This document shows, one piece after another, positions 1 to 9,186 of a stretch of DNA of 64,000 bases (the stretch's first letter is position 1; each line of letters begins with the position of its first letter). Source of the stretch: Pseudogracilibacillus sp037072025 (GTDB taxonomy: Bacteria > Bacillota > Bacilli > Bacillales > Amphibacillaceae); the NCBI RefSeq assembly GCF_037072025.1, contig NZ_JAXHDD010000009.1:45868-109867 (forward strand), written 5' to 3'. Position numbers and translations under genes: made by a program. The notes under the pieces were generated by a model. That model saw only the letters and a program-made list of their open reading frames with translations. It made no database searches and had not been told where the DNA came from.

Positions 1-1
1 A

Positions 2-439
2 TACGGGATGGGCTCTATTTCTTTAGAAAATATGTCATCTGTCATTGTTGATCCGGTGGAAAATAAAGCCTATGTCGATATGGATGCAATGCATGCTAGA
101 AGTGATATTGAACGCCGTGTTCGCTACTATTCTGATCGAAACGAGGTGCCAGACGGTCGTTTATATTGGATAGTCTGGGTCACTGTTGAGAATGGAGAAA
201 AGGGTCCATATTATTCCGGAGTTGCTGCAAGTGAACTTCGTGTGGATCGTCCAAATAAAAAGGCATATAAATCGATGGCAGAACATGTAACCCATATGGA
301 AAAGTCACTAAAAGGAAAAGTAGTTGTCGAGCATATGGATGAACATTCCCGAACGCTATTAGGTGATTTTCTAAAAAGTTTTGATAACAATATGTGGGAA
401 AATTCAAGTGAAGAATTAAAAAATAACTTTGAAAAGTGA
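2..439 (+). CDS. ywhD: YwhD-family protein, 5' end cut by window edge
   Basis: The reading frame is open from base 2, so the ATG at 8 is probably internal and the start lies outside the window. The visible part (about 145 residues) contains segments typical of Bacillus YwhD, such as SLENMSSVIVD, MHARSDIERR and YWIVWVTVENGEKGPYYSGV. YwhD is a small conserved Bacillaceae protein of unknown biochemical role. Its neighbour on the opposite strand is a pbpG-like gene, the same pairing as in B. subtilis. A convergent terminator follows at 542-580. The family call is from remembered sequence similarity; no function is claimed. Confidence 0.8.
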   Translation, partial: YGMGSISLENMSSVIVDPVENKAYVDMDAMHARSDIERRVRYYSDRNEVPDGRLYWIVWVTVENGEKGPYYSGVAASELRVDRPNKKAYKSMAEHVTHMEKSLKGKVVVEHMDEHSRTLLGDFLKSFDNNMWENSSEELKNNFEK

Positions 440-541
440 ACAGATTGTGACAAATAATTAGTCTCAATGTAAATTCTTGTACTTTAGCTTTATACTTTGT
501 AAGATAGAGATACATGGGCTACAAAGAATTGCTAGGACACT

Positions 542-580
542 AAAGAAACCGACTCAAAGACGAGTCGGTTTCTTTATTTT
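542..580. terminator. Rho-independent terminator after ywhD
   Basis: A perfect 14-bp stem (542-555 with 562-575) has a 6-nt loop and is followed on the + strand by a short T-rich tract. The A-rich left flank means it could also act on the minus strand. Confidence 0.85.
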
Positions 581-607
581 GCCAGCTTGTTAGCTAAGCA
601 AGAGGCA

Positions 608-694
608 TCAATCGTTACAATCATGCCAATCGTAAAATAGTTGCGGTTTACATATTTTTTCATGTTCATTAAAAGAATGTAAAAAGCGTCTCAT
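608..694 (-). CDS. possible 28-residue small ORF
   Basis: On the minus strand an AAGGAGAG Shine-Dalgarno sits 8 nt before an ATG at 694. It opens a 28-codon frame beginning MRRFLHSFNEHEK and ending with TGA at 608. It lies 108 bp downstream of pbpG on the same strand, in otherwise empty sequence. The strong ribosome binding site is the only support. I recognise no family, see no membrane segment, and cannot exclude chance. Confidence 0.3.
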   Translation of the reverse strand: MRRFLHSFNEHEKICKPQLFYDWHDCND

Positions 695-801
695 TAAAAT
701 TTCTCTCCTTCTTTTTTTAGATTAGAAATTTTGGTCATGCGAGAATGTCTAAAGTTATCATCGAAATGGCATAATGTTTTGTTATCATTCCATAACGGCA
801 A

Positions 802-2814
802 TTAACTGAAAAGGTCGAAAAGCCGTTTAAGGAGTCCATCTTCCTTTTCTTGGTTTTGTGGTTGCTCATTCTTAGGAAGATGTGTCGAGCAATAATGGGT
901 AGGTTCTGTTCCTTTTTCGAAATAGGATGTTCTTCTTGTCTCACAATCATTCGTTGCTAACATACCGGTTTCAGGGTCGATCACTCTTTCGACAATGCCC
1001 TCAGGAACATTAAAATTATAATCTTTATCCAAAGAATGAGCGGCCTCCATTGTTTCTGCCCATATGTTTTTAGCGACAGATTTTTCACTAGCAAGTTGTA
1101 TCGGTTGATTGTCGTCATAACCCGTCCAAACGCCAGTTACAACGGATGGGCTAAATCCAATCATCCAGCTGTCTGAATCGGTCGTTCCAGACTTGCCTGC
1201 GTAAGGATGATTGATTTTATCGATAATAGAAGAACCTGTTACTTCCATATATCCATTTAATCTTCTGTCAAACATTCCTTGCATTAAATGAGTTAAGATA
1301 AAAGCTTTTTTTTGATCGAGAATTTGTTTCTTAGCTGGATCTTCTTTTTCATAGATAATTTTTCCTTTATGGTTTTCAATTTTTTTAATTGTATATCCGT
1401 TAACTTCTTCGCCCCCATTTGCGATTCTCCCATATGCTTGTACCATTTCCAAAAGAGTAATTGAGGCGCTTCCGAGTGCAAGGGATGGAACAGCTGGTAA
1501 GTCACTTTTAATTCCAAATTTTTTTGTAGTTTCAGCTACGATATCTGGGCTTAGAAAAAGGTTTGTTTTAACGGCATAAATATTGTCGGATAAAGCGATA
1601 GCTTGAGCTAAAGAAATCGGTTTGTTAGCGTAATATCCGTTATAATTACTAGGTTTATATACATTTCCTTCATCCATTACAAACGCAGTTGGCTCACTTA
1701 AAAGCATTGTCGTTGCTGTATACCCATTTTCGAGTGCAGCGTAGTATAAAAAAGGCTTAAAGGTAGATCCGACCATCCTTTTAGCGTCTGTAGCACGATT
1801 GAAAGGGCTTTCCTGGTAGTCTTTACCGCCTACTAAACTAATAATCGCACCATCGTGAGGATCCATAGAAATTGCAGCTATTTCGAATTCACTTTTTGAA
1901 TCGAGATGAGCTGCGACTTTTTTCTCAAGTTCTTTTTGTAAATGTTGATCCAATGTTGTATAAATTCGGTAGCCACTTGTTAAAATTGTTTCCTCTTTTC
2001 CATTTAAAATTTGTCTTGCTTCCTTTAACACGACGTCTTCAAAGAAAGGCGCTAACGTATCGTTTGTGATATTTGGCTTATCGAATTGGAACTCTTCTTT
2101 TTTTGCGTTATAGTAAGCCGCTTGTGTAATGATATTTTCTTGTAATAGCAAATTTAATATAAATTCTTGTCGCTTAAAGGCATTTTCTCTATTGTTAAAT
2201 GGTGAATAATATGTCGGACCTTTAGGGACTCCGGCAAGCATGGCAGCTTCTGCAAGTGTTAAATCTTTAGCACTTTTCTCAAAATAAACATGACTTGCAG
2301 CTTCAATTCCGTAAGCTCCATGGCCATAATAAATTGAATTCAAATACCCTTTAAGTATTTCGTCCTTCGAATAAAACATCTCCAGACGAATGGTGTAAAA
2401 CGCTTCTTTTATTTTTCTAATCCACGTTTTTTCATGAGTGAGATACAAATTTCGGGCATATTGCTGTGTGATGGTGCTGGCGCCTTCTTTTAATCTAGAA
2501 GAGCGGATGTTTTTAACGATAGCACGCATGATCCCTTTATAATCAAAACCATGATGTTCATAGAAGTTTTTGTCCTCGGCCTGAACAGTTGCTTCGATTA
2601 GTAAAGGTGATATGTCATCCAAACTTAATTGTTTGTGATAGCTGTTCGTATTTTCAATTTCTTTATCATTTTGATCGTATAACACGGTAACATACTCATT
2701 GGATAAATCTGGAGGTCCAAGAATATAACTTGCGGTTAGAATGGATCCAATTGTCAATACAATAAAAATTCCTGTATAAAAAGTTAATTTACTAAGTGAC
2801 TTGATAACCTTCAT
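802..2814 (-). CDS. pbpG: class A penicillin-binding protein (PBP2d/PbpG type)
   Basis: Bifunctional peptidoglycan synthase: glycosyltransferase polymerises lipid II and transpeptidase cross-links stem peptides outside the membrane. An N-terminal membrane anchor spans residues 10-32. The GT51 motifs EDKNFYEHHG (80-89) and GASTITQQ (111-118) follow. The transpeptidase signatures GSTFK, SDN and KSGTT come in order through the C-terminal half. The start was set at the ATG at 2814 because GAGG lies 9 nt upstream; the upstream in-frame ATG at 2829 overlaps that Shine-Dalgarno. In B. subtilis the ywhD-linked PBP (PbpG, about 690 aa) is made in sporulation; that role is inferred here from position and size. 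The C-terminus has an extra short Gln/Glu-rich tail. Confidence 0.88.
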   Translation of the reverse strand: MKVIKSLSKLTFYTGIFIVLTIGSILTASYILGPPDLSNEYVTVLYDQNDKEIENTNSYHKQLSLDDISPLLIEATVQAEDKNFYEHHGFDYKGIMRAIVKNIRSSRLKEGASTITQQYARNLYLTHEKTWIRKIKEAFYTIRLEMFYSKDEILKGYLNSIYYGHGAYGIEAASHVYFEKSAKDLTLAEAAMLAGVPKGPTYYSPFNNRENAFKRQEFILNLLLQENIITQAAYYNAKKEEFQFDKPNITNDTLAPFFEDVVLKEARQILNGKEETILTSGYRIYTTLDQHLQKELEKKVAAHLDSKSEFEIAAISMDPHDGAIISLVGGKDYQESPFNRATDAKRMVGSTFKPFLYYAALENGYTATTMLLSEPTAFVMDEGNVYKPSNYNGYYANKPISLAQAIALSDNIYAVKTNLFLSPDIVAETTKKFGIKSDLPAVPSLALGSASITLLEMVQAYGRIANGGEEVNGYTIKKIENHKGKIIYEKEDPAKKQILDQKKAFILTHLMQGMFDRRLNGYMEVTGSSIIDKINHPYAGKSGTTDSDSWMIGFSPSVVTGVWTGYDDNQPIQLASEKSVAKNIWAETMEAAHSLDKDYNFNVPEGIVERVIDPETGMLATNDCETRRTSYFEKGTEPTHYCSTHLPKNEQPQNQEKEDGLLKRLFDLFS

Positions 2815-2979
2815 AATTGCCAGCCTCATTTTTGTTCAGTTATGTACATTATGGTAAAAATTTATTAAAAATAAACGGATTCCTGTTAATTTTGTTATTT
2901 TGGTTCTTTTTGTGTGAATGGAAAAACAGTGTATTTATCGCTATAATAAATGGATACAATACAATTTTAAGGAGCGCCA

Positions 2980-3420
2980 ATGAAACTTGTAAAAAAAGAC
3001 ATCGCAGTCGAACTTCGAACTGTCATCGATGACCGAGGAGAAAAAGAACTATCGATTATCAAGCAGATAGGAAATTACGTAAAGAAAGAAAATATTGAAG
3101 TGATATCATTTATAGAAAAAACAAACGAATTTGGTGACGTAGAAAACCTTATCACGATTCGACCGAATAAAATCAATATAAAACGTTCAGGGAAAGTATC
3201 GATGAATCAACAATTTATTAAGGGGAAGGAGACGGAATGTCTTTATCGTCACCCATATGGTTCATTTCTTTTAGAAATTATGACAAAATCAATTACACAC
3301 CAATCATTAGCAGATGACCGAGAAGGAAAAGTAATTATACAATATGATGTTAAAGTGAATAAAGAAGAAAGTAGGTATCATCATTTAACACTTACCTACA
3401 TGGAGGCGAAATTAAGATGA
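2980..3420 (+). CDS. ywiB: DUF1934 calycin-like protein YwiB
   Basis: A 146-residue protein directly upstream of argS, overlapping it by the ATGA arrangement, as in B. subtilis ywiB-argS. The family (DUF1934) forms a small lipocalin/calycin-like beta barrel of unknown ligand. The translation is rich in alternating beta-strand segments and contains the recognisable stretch IKRSGKVSMNQQF. A GGAGCG ribosome binding site lies 7 nt before the ATG. The tight overlap suggests translational coupling to argS. Function is unknown. Confidence 0.8.
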   Translation: MKLVKKDIAVELRTVIDDRGEKELSIIKQIGNYVKKENIEVISFIEKTNEFGDVENLITIRPNKINIKRSGKVSMNQQFIKGKETECLYRHPYGSFLLEIMTKSITHQSLADDREGKVIIQYDVKVNKEESRYHHLTLTYMEAKLR

Positions 3421-5087
3421 ATGCGTTAGTTAAAGTGGAGGAAACACTTAAAAAAGAAATTATAACAGCTATTGAAAAAGCTGACTTGGCCAAGGAAGAA
3501 GAAATTCCAACTATTCAATTAGAGAAACCGAAAGAAAAAGTGCATGGAGATTTTGCTGCGAATATTGCGATGCAGTTAGCGAGAATTGCTAAAATGGCTC
3601 CAAGGCAGATTGCGGAAAAAATAGTAGATCATATTGATAAGGAAAAGGCAAATGTTAAAAAAGTTGAAATAGCGGGGCCGGGATTTATTAATTTTTTTAT
3701 GAAACAAGATTTTTTAAGCACTATTATTTCTACTATTTTAGACCAACAAGAAAACTATGGACGAACAGATGCGGGAAAAAATAAACGTGTACAAGTCGAA
3801 TTTGTTTCAGTTAATCCGACAGGGGATTTGCATTTAGGGCATGCACGTGGAGCTGCATTTGGTGATGTACTATGTAATGTGTTTGACACAGCTGGTTATG
3901 ACGTAGAACGTGAATATTATATTAATGATGCTGGTAACCAGATAGATCAACTTGCAATCTCAATAGAGGCAAGGTATTTAGAGGCACTTGGTAAAGAAAG
4001 TACAATGCCTGATGATGGATATTATGGTGAAGATATAATAAAAATTGGCAAACAGCTTGCTAAAGAATATAAGGATTCTTGGTTCAAAAAAGAGCGAGAT
4101 GAGAGACTAGCATTTTTCCGAGATTACGGACTCAAATTTGAGTTAGGGAAAATAAAAGAAGATATGGATGCATTTGGCGTCCAGTTTGACAACTGGTTTT
4201 CGGAAATGTCTCTTTATAAAAATAACAAGATCGCAGAGACGTTACAACAACTGGAGGAGAAAGGATACACGTATGAAAAAGATGGAGCAATTTGGTTTAA
4301 GTCAACAGCTTTTGGTGATGACAAAGATCGTGTCCTCATTAAGCAAGATGGAAGCTACACATATTTAACGCCAGATATTGCGTATCATAAGGATAAATTG
4401 GAACGCGGATTTGATAAAATCATTAATGTATGGGGGGCAGATCACCACGGGTATATCCCTAGAATGAGTGCTGCGATTCAAGCACTTGGTTATCCGAAAG
4501 AGAAAATGAGTGTGAGTATCATCCAGATGGTAAACGTTTTGGAAGATGGGGAAATTGTTCGCATGAGTAAACGTACAGGAAAAGCAGTCGCTCTAAGAGA
4601 ATTGATGGAGGAGGTTGGAGTGGATGCGGTTCGTTATTTCTTTACGATGCGCTCAAATGACTCAAAACTTGATTTTGACCTTGATTTAGCCCGTTCTGAA
4701 TCAAATGAGAATCCTGTTTACTACGTTCAATATGCGCATGCTCGGATTTGTACAATGTTACAACAAGCAGAAGAAAAAGGTTTTAAATTGGAGGCTGATT
4801 TTGATTCGACATTGCTTACTTCAGAAAAAGAAACAGCGTTATTAAAACAATTGGCAGAGTTTCCTCAAATGATTGCTGATGCCGCCAAGAGGGAAGCTCC
4901 AAACCGGGTAACTCAGTATGTTTACGACTTGGCTTCGCATTTACACAGTTTTTATAATGCAGAAAAAGTGATAAATGAAGAAAATGAAGCCTTGACCAAT
5001 GCTCGAATTGCGTTGATGAAAGCAGTACAGATTACGATTGCAAATGCGTTGAAAATTCTTGGAGTAACTGCTCCTGAGAAGATGTAG
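3417..5087 (+). CDS. argS: arginyl-tRNA synthetase
   Basis: Class I aminoacyl-tRNA synthetase charging tRNA-Arg in the cytoplasm. At 556 residues it matches the bacterial ArgS length. Visible landmarks are the N-terminal arginyl-tRNA recognition domain (residues 1-90), the HIGH motif as HLGH (139-142) inside NPTGDLHLGHARG, the segment ADHHGY, the degenerate KMSKS region RMSKRTG, and the C-terminal anticodon-binding DALR domain with NPVYYVQYAHARI. The start codon overlaps the ywiB stop (ATGA), so both are probably translated from one message. Confidence 0.97.
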   Translation: MNALVKVEETLKKEIITAIEKADLAKEEEIPTIQLEKPKEKVHGDFAANIAMQLARIAKMAPRQIAEKIVDHIDKEKANVKKVEIAGPGFINFFMKQDFLSTIISTILDQQENYGRTDAGKNKRVQVEFVSVNPTGDLHLGHARGAAFGDVLCNVFDTAGYDVEREYYINDAGNQIDQLAISIEARYLEALGKESTMPDDGYYGEDIIKIGKQLAKEYKDSWFKKERDERLAFFRDYGLKFELGKIKEDMDAFGVQFDNWFSEMSLYKNNKIAETLQQLEEKGYTYEKDGAIWFKSTAFGDDKDRVLIKQDGSYTYLTPDIAYHKDKLERGFDKIINVWGADHHGYIPRMSAAIQALGYPKEKMSVSIIQMVNVLEDGEIVRMSKRTGKAVALRELMEEVGVDAVRYFFTMRSNDSKLDFDLDLARSESNENPVYYVQYAHARICTMLQQAEEKGFKLEADFDSTLLTSEKETALLKQLAEFPQMIADAAKREAPNRVTQYVYDLASHLHSFYNAEKVINEENEALTNARIALMKAVQITIANALKILGVTAPEKM

Positions 5088-5128
5088 AGCATATTTATTT
5101 TTTGAAAAAGATTCCTTAAAGTGTGTGC

Positions 5129-5275
5129 AAAAAGGAGGATAAAAAGGATCAAGAAGTTCGAGGCGGCGCAGTTTCGAGCAAAGGAATGTATACATTTAGA
5201 TACATGGGTAGCGGAGAAACAAGCATTCGTGCGAAATTCGTAGTGTCATTTTTACCGGACTTTTTGAACATCCTT
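5129..5275 (+). repeat. dispersed intergenic repeat, short copy
   Basis: This 147-bp block between argS and the fadF promoter matches the reverse complement of 31814-32044 at both ends: AAAAAGGAGGATAAAAAGGA on the left and the ACCGGACTTTTTGAACATCC side on the right. This copy lacks about 84 bp of the middle. It opens a frame with KKEDKKDQEVRGGA that the other copy also keeps. The rest of the 450-bp gap holds an inverted repeat at 5290-5299/5332-5341 and the fadF promoter. Confidence 0.8.
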
Positions 5276-5428
5276 TTAAATATGAAACAAAGAATCCGCA
5301 ATATCTTTTAAACTTATTTTGAAATGATTGAGCGGATTCTTACTCTATTGTTAATAGAAGTTTTGGACAAATCTACCAGTAATATCTACGACGAAATAGA
5401 TTTAACTAATAAATAGTAACAAATAAAG

Positions 5429-5458
5429 TTGACTGAATGATCATTCATGTTTTATGAT
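5429..5458 (+). promoter_or_regulatory. fadF promoter with palindromic operator
   Basis: TTGACT (5429-5434) and TATGAT (5453-5458) are 18 nt apart. Between them sits the perfect 14-bp palindrome TGAATGATCATTCA (5434-5447). This closely resembles half-sites bound by FadR-type TetR repressors of Bacillus fatty-acid degradation genes (TGAATGA...TCATTCA). Repression by occluding the promoter is inferred. Confidence 0.7.
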
Positions 5459-5540
5459 AGAGTTAGTCACACTTTATTAAGGGGGAAGAAAATGAAGTGT
5501 AAACGTTAACAAATAATGATAAATAAGAGGAGGAGCGCGG

Positions 5541-7649
5541 GTGGATACGTTTTTACTCATTAATTGGATCGCTTTTATTGCGGTTACAGCATATGGTATT
5601 TTTCTATTTGCGAAAGTGGTTGCAACAAGGATAGCATTTATTAAGCTTGGTAAAAAATCCGAATTTGATCTTGCATTAAAAGAGCGTTTGCGTGATGTTT
5701 GGCATATTGTATTTGGCCAATCCAAGTTACTGAAGGATAAAAAATCGGGTATTATTCATGTCATGATGTTTTATGGCTTTATTCTTGTCCAGTTTGGTGC
5801 TATAGATATGTTTGTTAAAGGGCTTTCACCAGGAAGTCATTTGCCATTTGGATCGCTTTATCCAGGATTCACTTTTTTTCAAGAGCTAGTAACATTAACG
5901 ATTTTAGTTGCAGTTATTTGGGCTTTTTATCGTCGTTATATAGAAAAACTAGTTCGCCTTAAAAGAGGATTTTATGCTGGTCTTGTTCTTATTTTTATTG
6001 GAACATTGATGGTCTCTGTTTTATTTGGAAATGGTATGTTACAAATTTGGCAGGGTGAACCTGCGACATGGACAGAGCCTGTTGCTAGTTTAATAGCGCT
6101 TGCTTTAGGCTGGCTATCTCCAACTGCTGCAATGGTTTTATTTTATGTGGCATGGTGGGTTCATACGATTACGATCTTAGCCTTTTTAGTTTATATTCCG
6201 CAGTCGAAACATGCTCATTTAATTGCTGCGCCGGTAAACGTATTTTTAAGTAAACGTGTTCCGGGTAAATTAAAAACGATTAGTTTTGACCTTGACGAGG
6301 AATCAGATGAAGAAGATATTTCCTTTGGCGTCGGAAAAGTAGAAGATTTCGATCAGCTTCAAATGCTTGATTTTTATGCGTGTGTTGAATGCGGACGCTG
6401 TACAAGCGTTTGTCCGGCTGCAAATACCGGAAAAATGTTATCACCGATGGATATCATGATAAAATTGCGTGATCATTTGAATGAAAAGGGTGCAGCTGTT
6501 ACAGGGAAGGCCCCTTGGGTTCCGGCGTATGCTTTTGGAAGTAATGGACCAAATAAATATGCAAAGATGGGTCGCGATGAAGCTACTGCAGAAATAAGTC
6601 AAATTAGTATGATCGGGGATGTCATTACTGAAGAAGAGTTAGCAGGTTGTACAACGTGTCGAAATTGTGAAGATGCCTGTCCAGTGATGAATGAACATGT
6701 CGGCCAGATTATTGACATGCGTAGATATCTTGTGATGACGGAAGGAAAAATGGATTCAGAAATCCAACGAGCAGTCATGAATATTGAGCGTCAAGGAAAT
6801 CCGTGGGGGTTATCTAAAAAAGACCGGATTAAATGGCGTGAGTTGGATGAAGATGTCTATATTCCAACAGTGAAAGAACTTAAAAAAGAAAAGAAAGATT
6901 TTGAATATTTATTTTGGGTTAGTTCGATGGGAGCTTACGACAGTCGAAGCCAGAAGATCGCAATTGCATTTGCAAAGTTAATGAATAAAGCAGGTATAAG
7001 TTTTGCAATTTTAGGAAATAAAGAAGCGAATTCTGGAGATACTGCACGTCGAATAGGAAATGAATTTTTATTTCAAGAAATTGCAGAGAAGAACATTAAA
7101 GAATTTGAGAAAAATGGTGTGACGAAAATCGTTACAATTGATCCCCATGCTTATAATATATTTAAAAATGAATATCCTGATTTTGGCTTTAAAGCAGAAG
7201 TCATCCATCATACACAAATGTTATATGATTTAGTAATGGACGGAAAATTAGATCCAAAGGGAAGAATTGAGCATCGATTAACGTACCATGATTCTTGTTA
7301 TTTAGGAAGGTATAATGGCGTATATGACCCACCAAGAGAAATTTTAAAAGCAATTCCTGGAATCGAATTAGTTGAAATGGTTCGAACTCGGGATAATGGA
7401 ATGTGTTGTGGTGCAGGTGGCGGACTTATGTGGACAGAAGAAACAACTGGCAACAGAATCAATGTTGCCCGTACGGAACAAGCATTGGAAGTTAACCCTA
7501 CAATGATCTCAAGTGCCTGTCCATTCTGTCTAACGATGTTAAGCGATGGAACAAAGGCAAAAGATGTTGAACAAGATATTGGAACGATGGACGTTGCCGA
7601 AATCTTAGCATTATCTGTGTTTACTAAAGAAACAGTAAAAACTGCATAA
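5541..7649 (+). CDS. fadF: membrane-bound Fe-S oxidoreductase FadF
   Basis: A 702-residue protein joining an N-terminal membrane region to a heterodisulfide-reductase-like Fe-S region. Hydrophobic spans lie near residues 5-28, 70-90, 110-130, 145-165 and 185-220. Two 4Fe-4S motifs follow, CVECGRCTSVCP (281-292) and CTTCRNCEDACP (370-381), then the CCG-domain segments HDSCYLG, GMCCGAGGG and ACPFCLTML. In Bacillus, FadF (YwjF) is in the FadR regulon and is thought to pass electrons from acyl-CoA dehydrogenase/ETF to the quinone pool. The start is GTG after GAGGAGG. Location beside beta-oxidation genes supports the role. A terminator follows at 7658. Confidence 0.9.
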   Translation: MDTFLLINWIAFIAVTAYGIFLFAKVVATRIAFIKLGKKSEFDLALKERLRDVWHIVFGQSKLLKDKKSGIIHVMMFYGFILVQFGAIDMFVKGLSPGSHLPFGSLYPGFTFFQELVTLTILVAVIWAFYRRYIEKLVRLKRGFYAGLVLIFIGTLMVSVLFGNGMLQIWQGEPATWTEPVASLIALALGWLSPTAAMVLFYVAWWVHTITILAFLVYIPQSKHAHLIAAPVNVFLSKRVPGKLKTISFDLDEESDEEDISFGVGKVEDFDQLQMLDFYACVECGRCTSVCPAANTGKMLSPMDIMIKLRDHLNEKGAAVTGKAPWVPAYAFGSNGPNKYAKMGRDEATAEISQISMIGDVITEEELAGCTTCRNCEDACPVMNEHVGQIIDMRRYLVMTEGKMDSEIQRAVMNIERQGNPWGLSKKDRIKWRELDEDVYIPTVKELKKEKKDFEYLFWVSSMGAYDSRSQKIAIAFAKLMNKAGISFAILGNKEANSGDTARRIGNEFLFQEIAEKNIKEFEKNGVTKIVTIDPHAYNIFKNEYPDFGFKAEVIHHTQMLYDLVMDGKLDPKGRIEHRLTYHDSCYLGRYNGVYDPPREILKAIPGIELVEMVRTRDNGMCCGAGGGLMWTEETTGNRINVARTEQALEVNPTMISSACPFCLTMLSDGTKAKDVEQDIGTMDVAEILALSVFTKETVKTA

Positions 7650-7657
7650 TTAATGGA

Positions 7658-7686
7658 AAAGGGAGTCCTTGTGACTCCCTTTATTT
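7658..7686 (+). terminator. terminator after fadF
   Basis: AAAGGGAGTC (7658-7667) pairs with GACTCCCTTT (7673-7682) across a 5-nt loop and runs into TTATTTTA. It separates fadF from the thiolase operon. Confidence 0.88.
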
Positions 7687-7897
7687 TAAAATAATTCACG
7701 TAACGTTTTTCTCCTTATTATACTCAACTTTTGCACCAATAAAGTGAGTGCTAAAAGATACTCGGATTAATATCTTAAATCATTAACTTTAAAATGTTGA
7801 GTAGTATTCAAACATACTCAAACTACCATAAAATATGGTCTAAGTTCACAAGATATACTTCCGTACTTAAAACGAATATATTTGTACTTTTTTGATT

Positions 7898-7937
7898 GAG
7901 CGTTCGCTCGACAAAAGAAAGCGATGTCATGTATAAT
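7898..7937 (+). promoter_or_regulatory. promoter and candidate TetR operator of the thiolase operon
   Basis: TCGACA (7908-7913) and TATAAT (7932-7937) are 18 nt apart. The -35 box is overlapped by an inverted repeat GAGCG-TT-CGCTC (7898-7909), a typical TetR-family operator shape and different from the fadF palindrome. The operon's own last intact gene is a TetR regulator, so autoregulation is plausible but inferred. The remaining roughly 200 bp upstream shows nothing recognisable. Confidence 0.6.
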
Positions 7938-7985
7938 GTAATTAACAAATTTTTCAAGTGACATTTTGTAAAGGAGATGTTCCAG

Positions 7986-9173
7986 TTGCGAAAAACAGTA
8001 ATTGTATCGGGTGCGAGAACTCCATTTGGTCGATTTGGAGGTGGCTTAAAATCACTTACTGCCTCAGAGTTAGGTGGAAAAGCGATCCAAGCGGCAATTG
8101 AAAAGGCTGACATTGACGTTGGGTCTGTTGATGAAGTAATTATGGGAAATGTTCTTCAAGGTGGTCAGGGACAAATCCCTTCTAGACAGGCAGCAAAAGA
8201 AGCGGGGATTCCATGGAGTGTTAAAACAGAAACGATCAATAAAGTTTGTGCTTCGGGTCTTCGAAGCCTTACATTAGCCAACCAGTTAATCCGGTTAGGT
8301 GATGAAGAAATTATTGTTGCTGGTGGAATGGAAAGCATGAGCAATGCCCCGTATATTTTGTCAGATGCTCGTTGGGGGTACCGGATGGGCGATAAAAAGG
8401 TAGTCGATACAATGGTTCATGACGGATTAACATGCTCCTTCCGTGGTGTACATATGGGAACATACGGAAATAGTACAGCGGAAGCTTTTGAACTAACTCG
8501 TGAAGTTCAAGATGAATGGGCTTATCGCAGTCACAATCGAGCAATAAAAGCGATGGAAGAAGGGAAGTTTTCTGAAGAAATTGTTCCAGTAGAAGTGCCA
8601 CAGAGAAGAGGGGAACCAATTATTGTTGCAGAAGATGAGGCACCTAGGAAAGATACGACAATTGAAAAATTAGTAGGACTAAAGCCCGCTTTTGATAAAG
8701 GTGGTACAATTACAGCGGGAAATGCTCCCGGGGTCAATGATGGAGCCTGTGCCTTTGTTGTGATGTCTGATAGTAAAGCTAAAGAACTAGGTAAGAGACC
8801 ATTAGCAACTATCCTTGCTCAAGCTGAAGTAGCAGTAGAGGCAGAAAACTTTCCGCAAACACCAGGACTTGTTATTAATAAATTACTAGATAAAGTGGGA
8901 AAGACAAAAGATGAAATTGATTTGTTTGAAATTAATGAAGCATTTGCAGCGGTCGCTTTAGCGAGTACAAAGATTGCAGGTTTAGACCCTAACAAAATAA
9001 ACGTAAACGGTGGAGCAGTGGCTCTTGGACACCCGATTGGTGCAAGTGGAGCACGAATTGTTTTGACCTTAGTACATGAATTGATACGACGTGGTGGTGG
9101 CTTGGGAGTTGCCGCAATTTGTAGTGGAGGCGGACAAGGAGACGCTATATTAATAGAGGTACCAAAACAGTAA
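7986..9173 (+). CDS. mmgA: acetyl-CoA C-acetyltransferase (thiolase)
   Basis: Thiolase, condensing or cleaving (aceto)acetyl-CoA in beta-oxidation. It has the family length of 395 residues. The nucleophilic Cys88 sits in NKVCASG, the histidine in ALGHPIGASG and the second cysteine in AICSGGGQGDA. I chose the TTG at 7986 because AAGGAG lies 9 nt upstream and the protein then begins MRKTVIVSGART as thiolases do; the in-frame ATG at 7977 abuts the Shine-Dalgarno. First gene of a run with the dehydrogenases and TetR regulator. The MmgA label reflects the B. subtilis mmgABC-like order; acetyl-CoA acetyltransferase is the safer function. Confidence 0.93.
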   Translation: MRKTVIVSGARTPFGRFGGGLKSLTASELGGKAIQAAIEKADIDVGSVDEVIMGNVLQGGQGQIPSRQAAKEAGIPWSVKTETINKVCASGLRSLTLANQLIRLGDEEIIVAGGMESMSNAPYILSDARWGYRMGDKKVVDTMVHDGLTCSFRGVHMGTYGNSTAEAFELTREVQDEWAYRSHNRAIKAMEEGKFSEEIVPVEVPQRRGEPIIVAEDEAPRKDTTIEKLVGLKPAFDKGGTITAGNAPGVNDGACAFVVMSDSKAKELGKRPLATILAQAEVAVEAENFPQTPGLVINKLLDKVGKTKDEIDLFEINEAFAAVALASTKIAGLDPNKINVNGGAVALGHPIGASGARIVLTLVHELIRRGGGLGVAAICSGGGQGDAILIEVPKQ

Positions 9174-9186
9174 GGGGGCAAATTTC

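Noticed and set aside
5123..5311. 62-aa ORF after argS
   Set aside because: Lies inside a dispersed repeat; the start GTG is poorly placed and the C-terminal part is not shared with the other copy. Reported as repeat, not gene.
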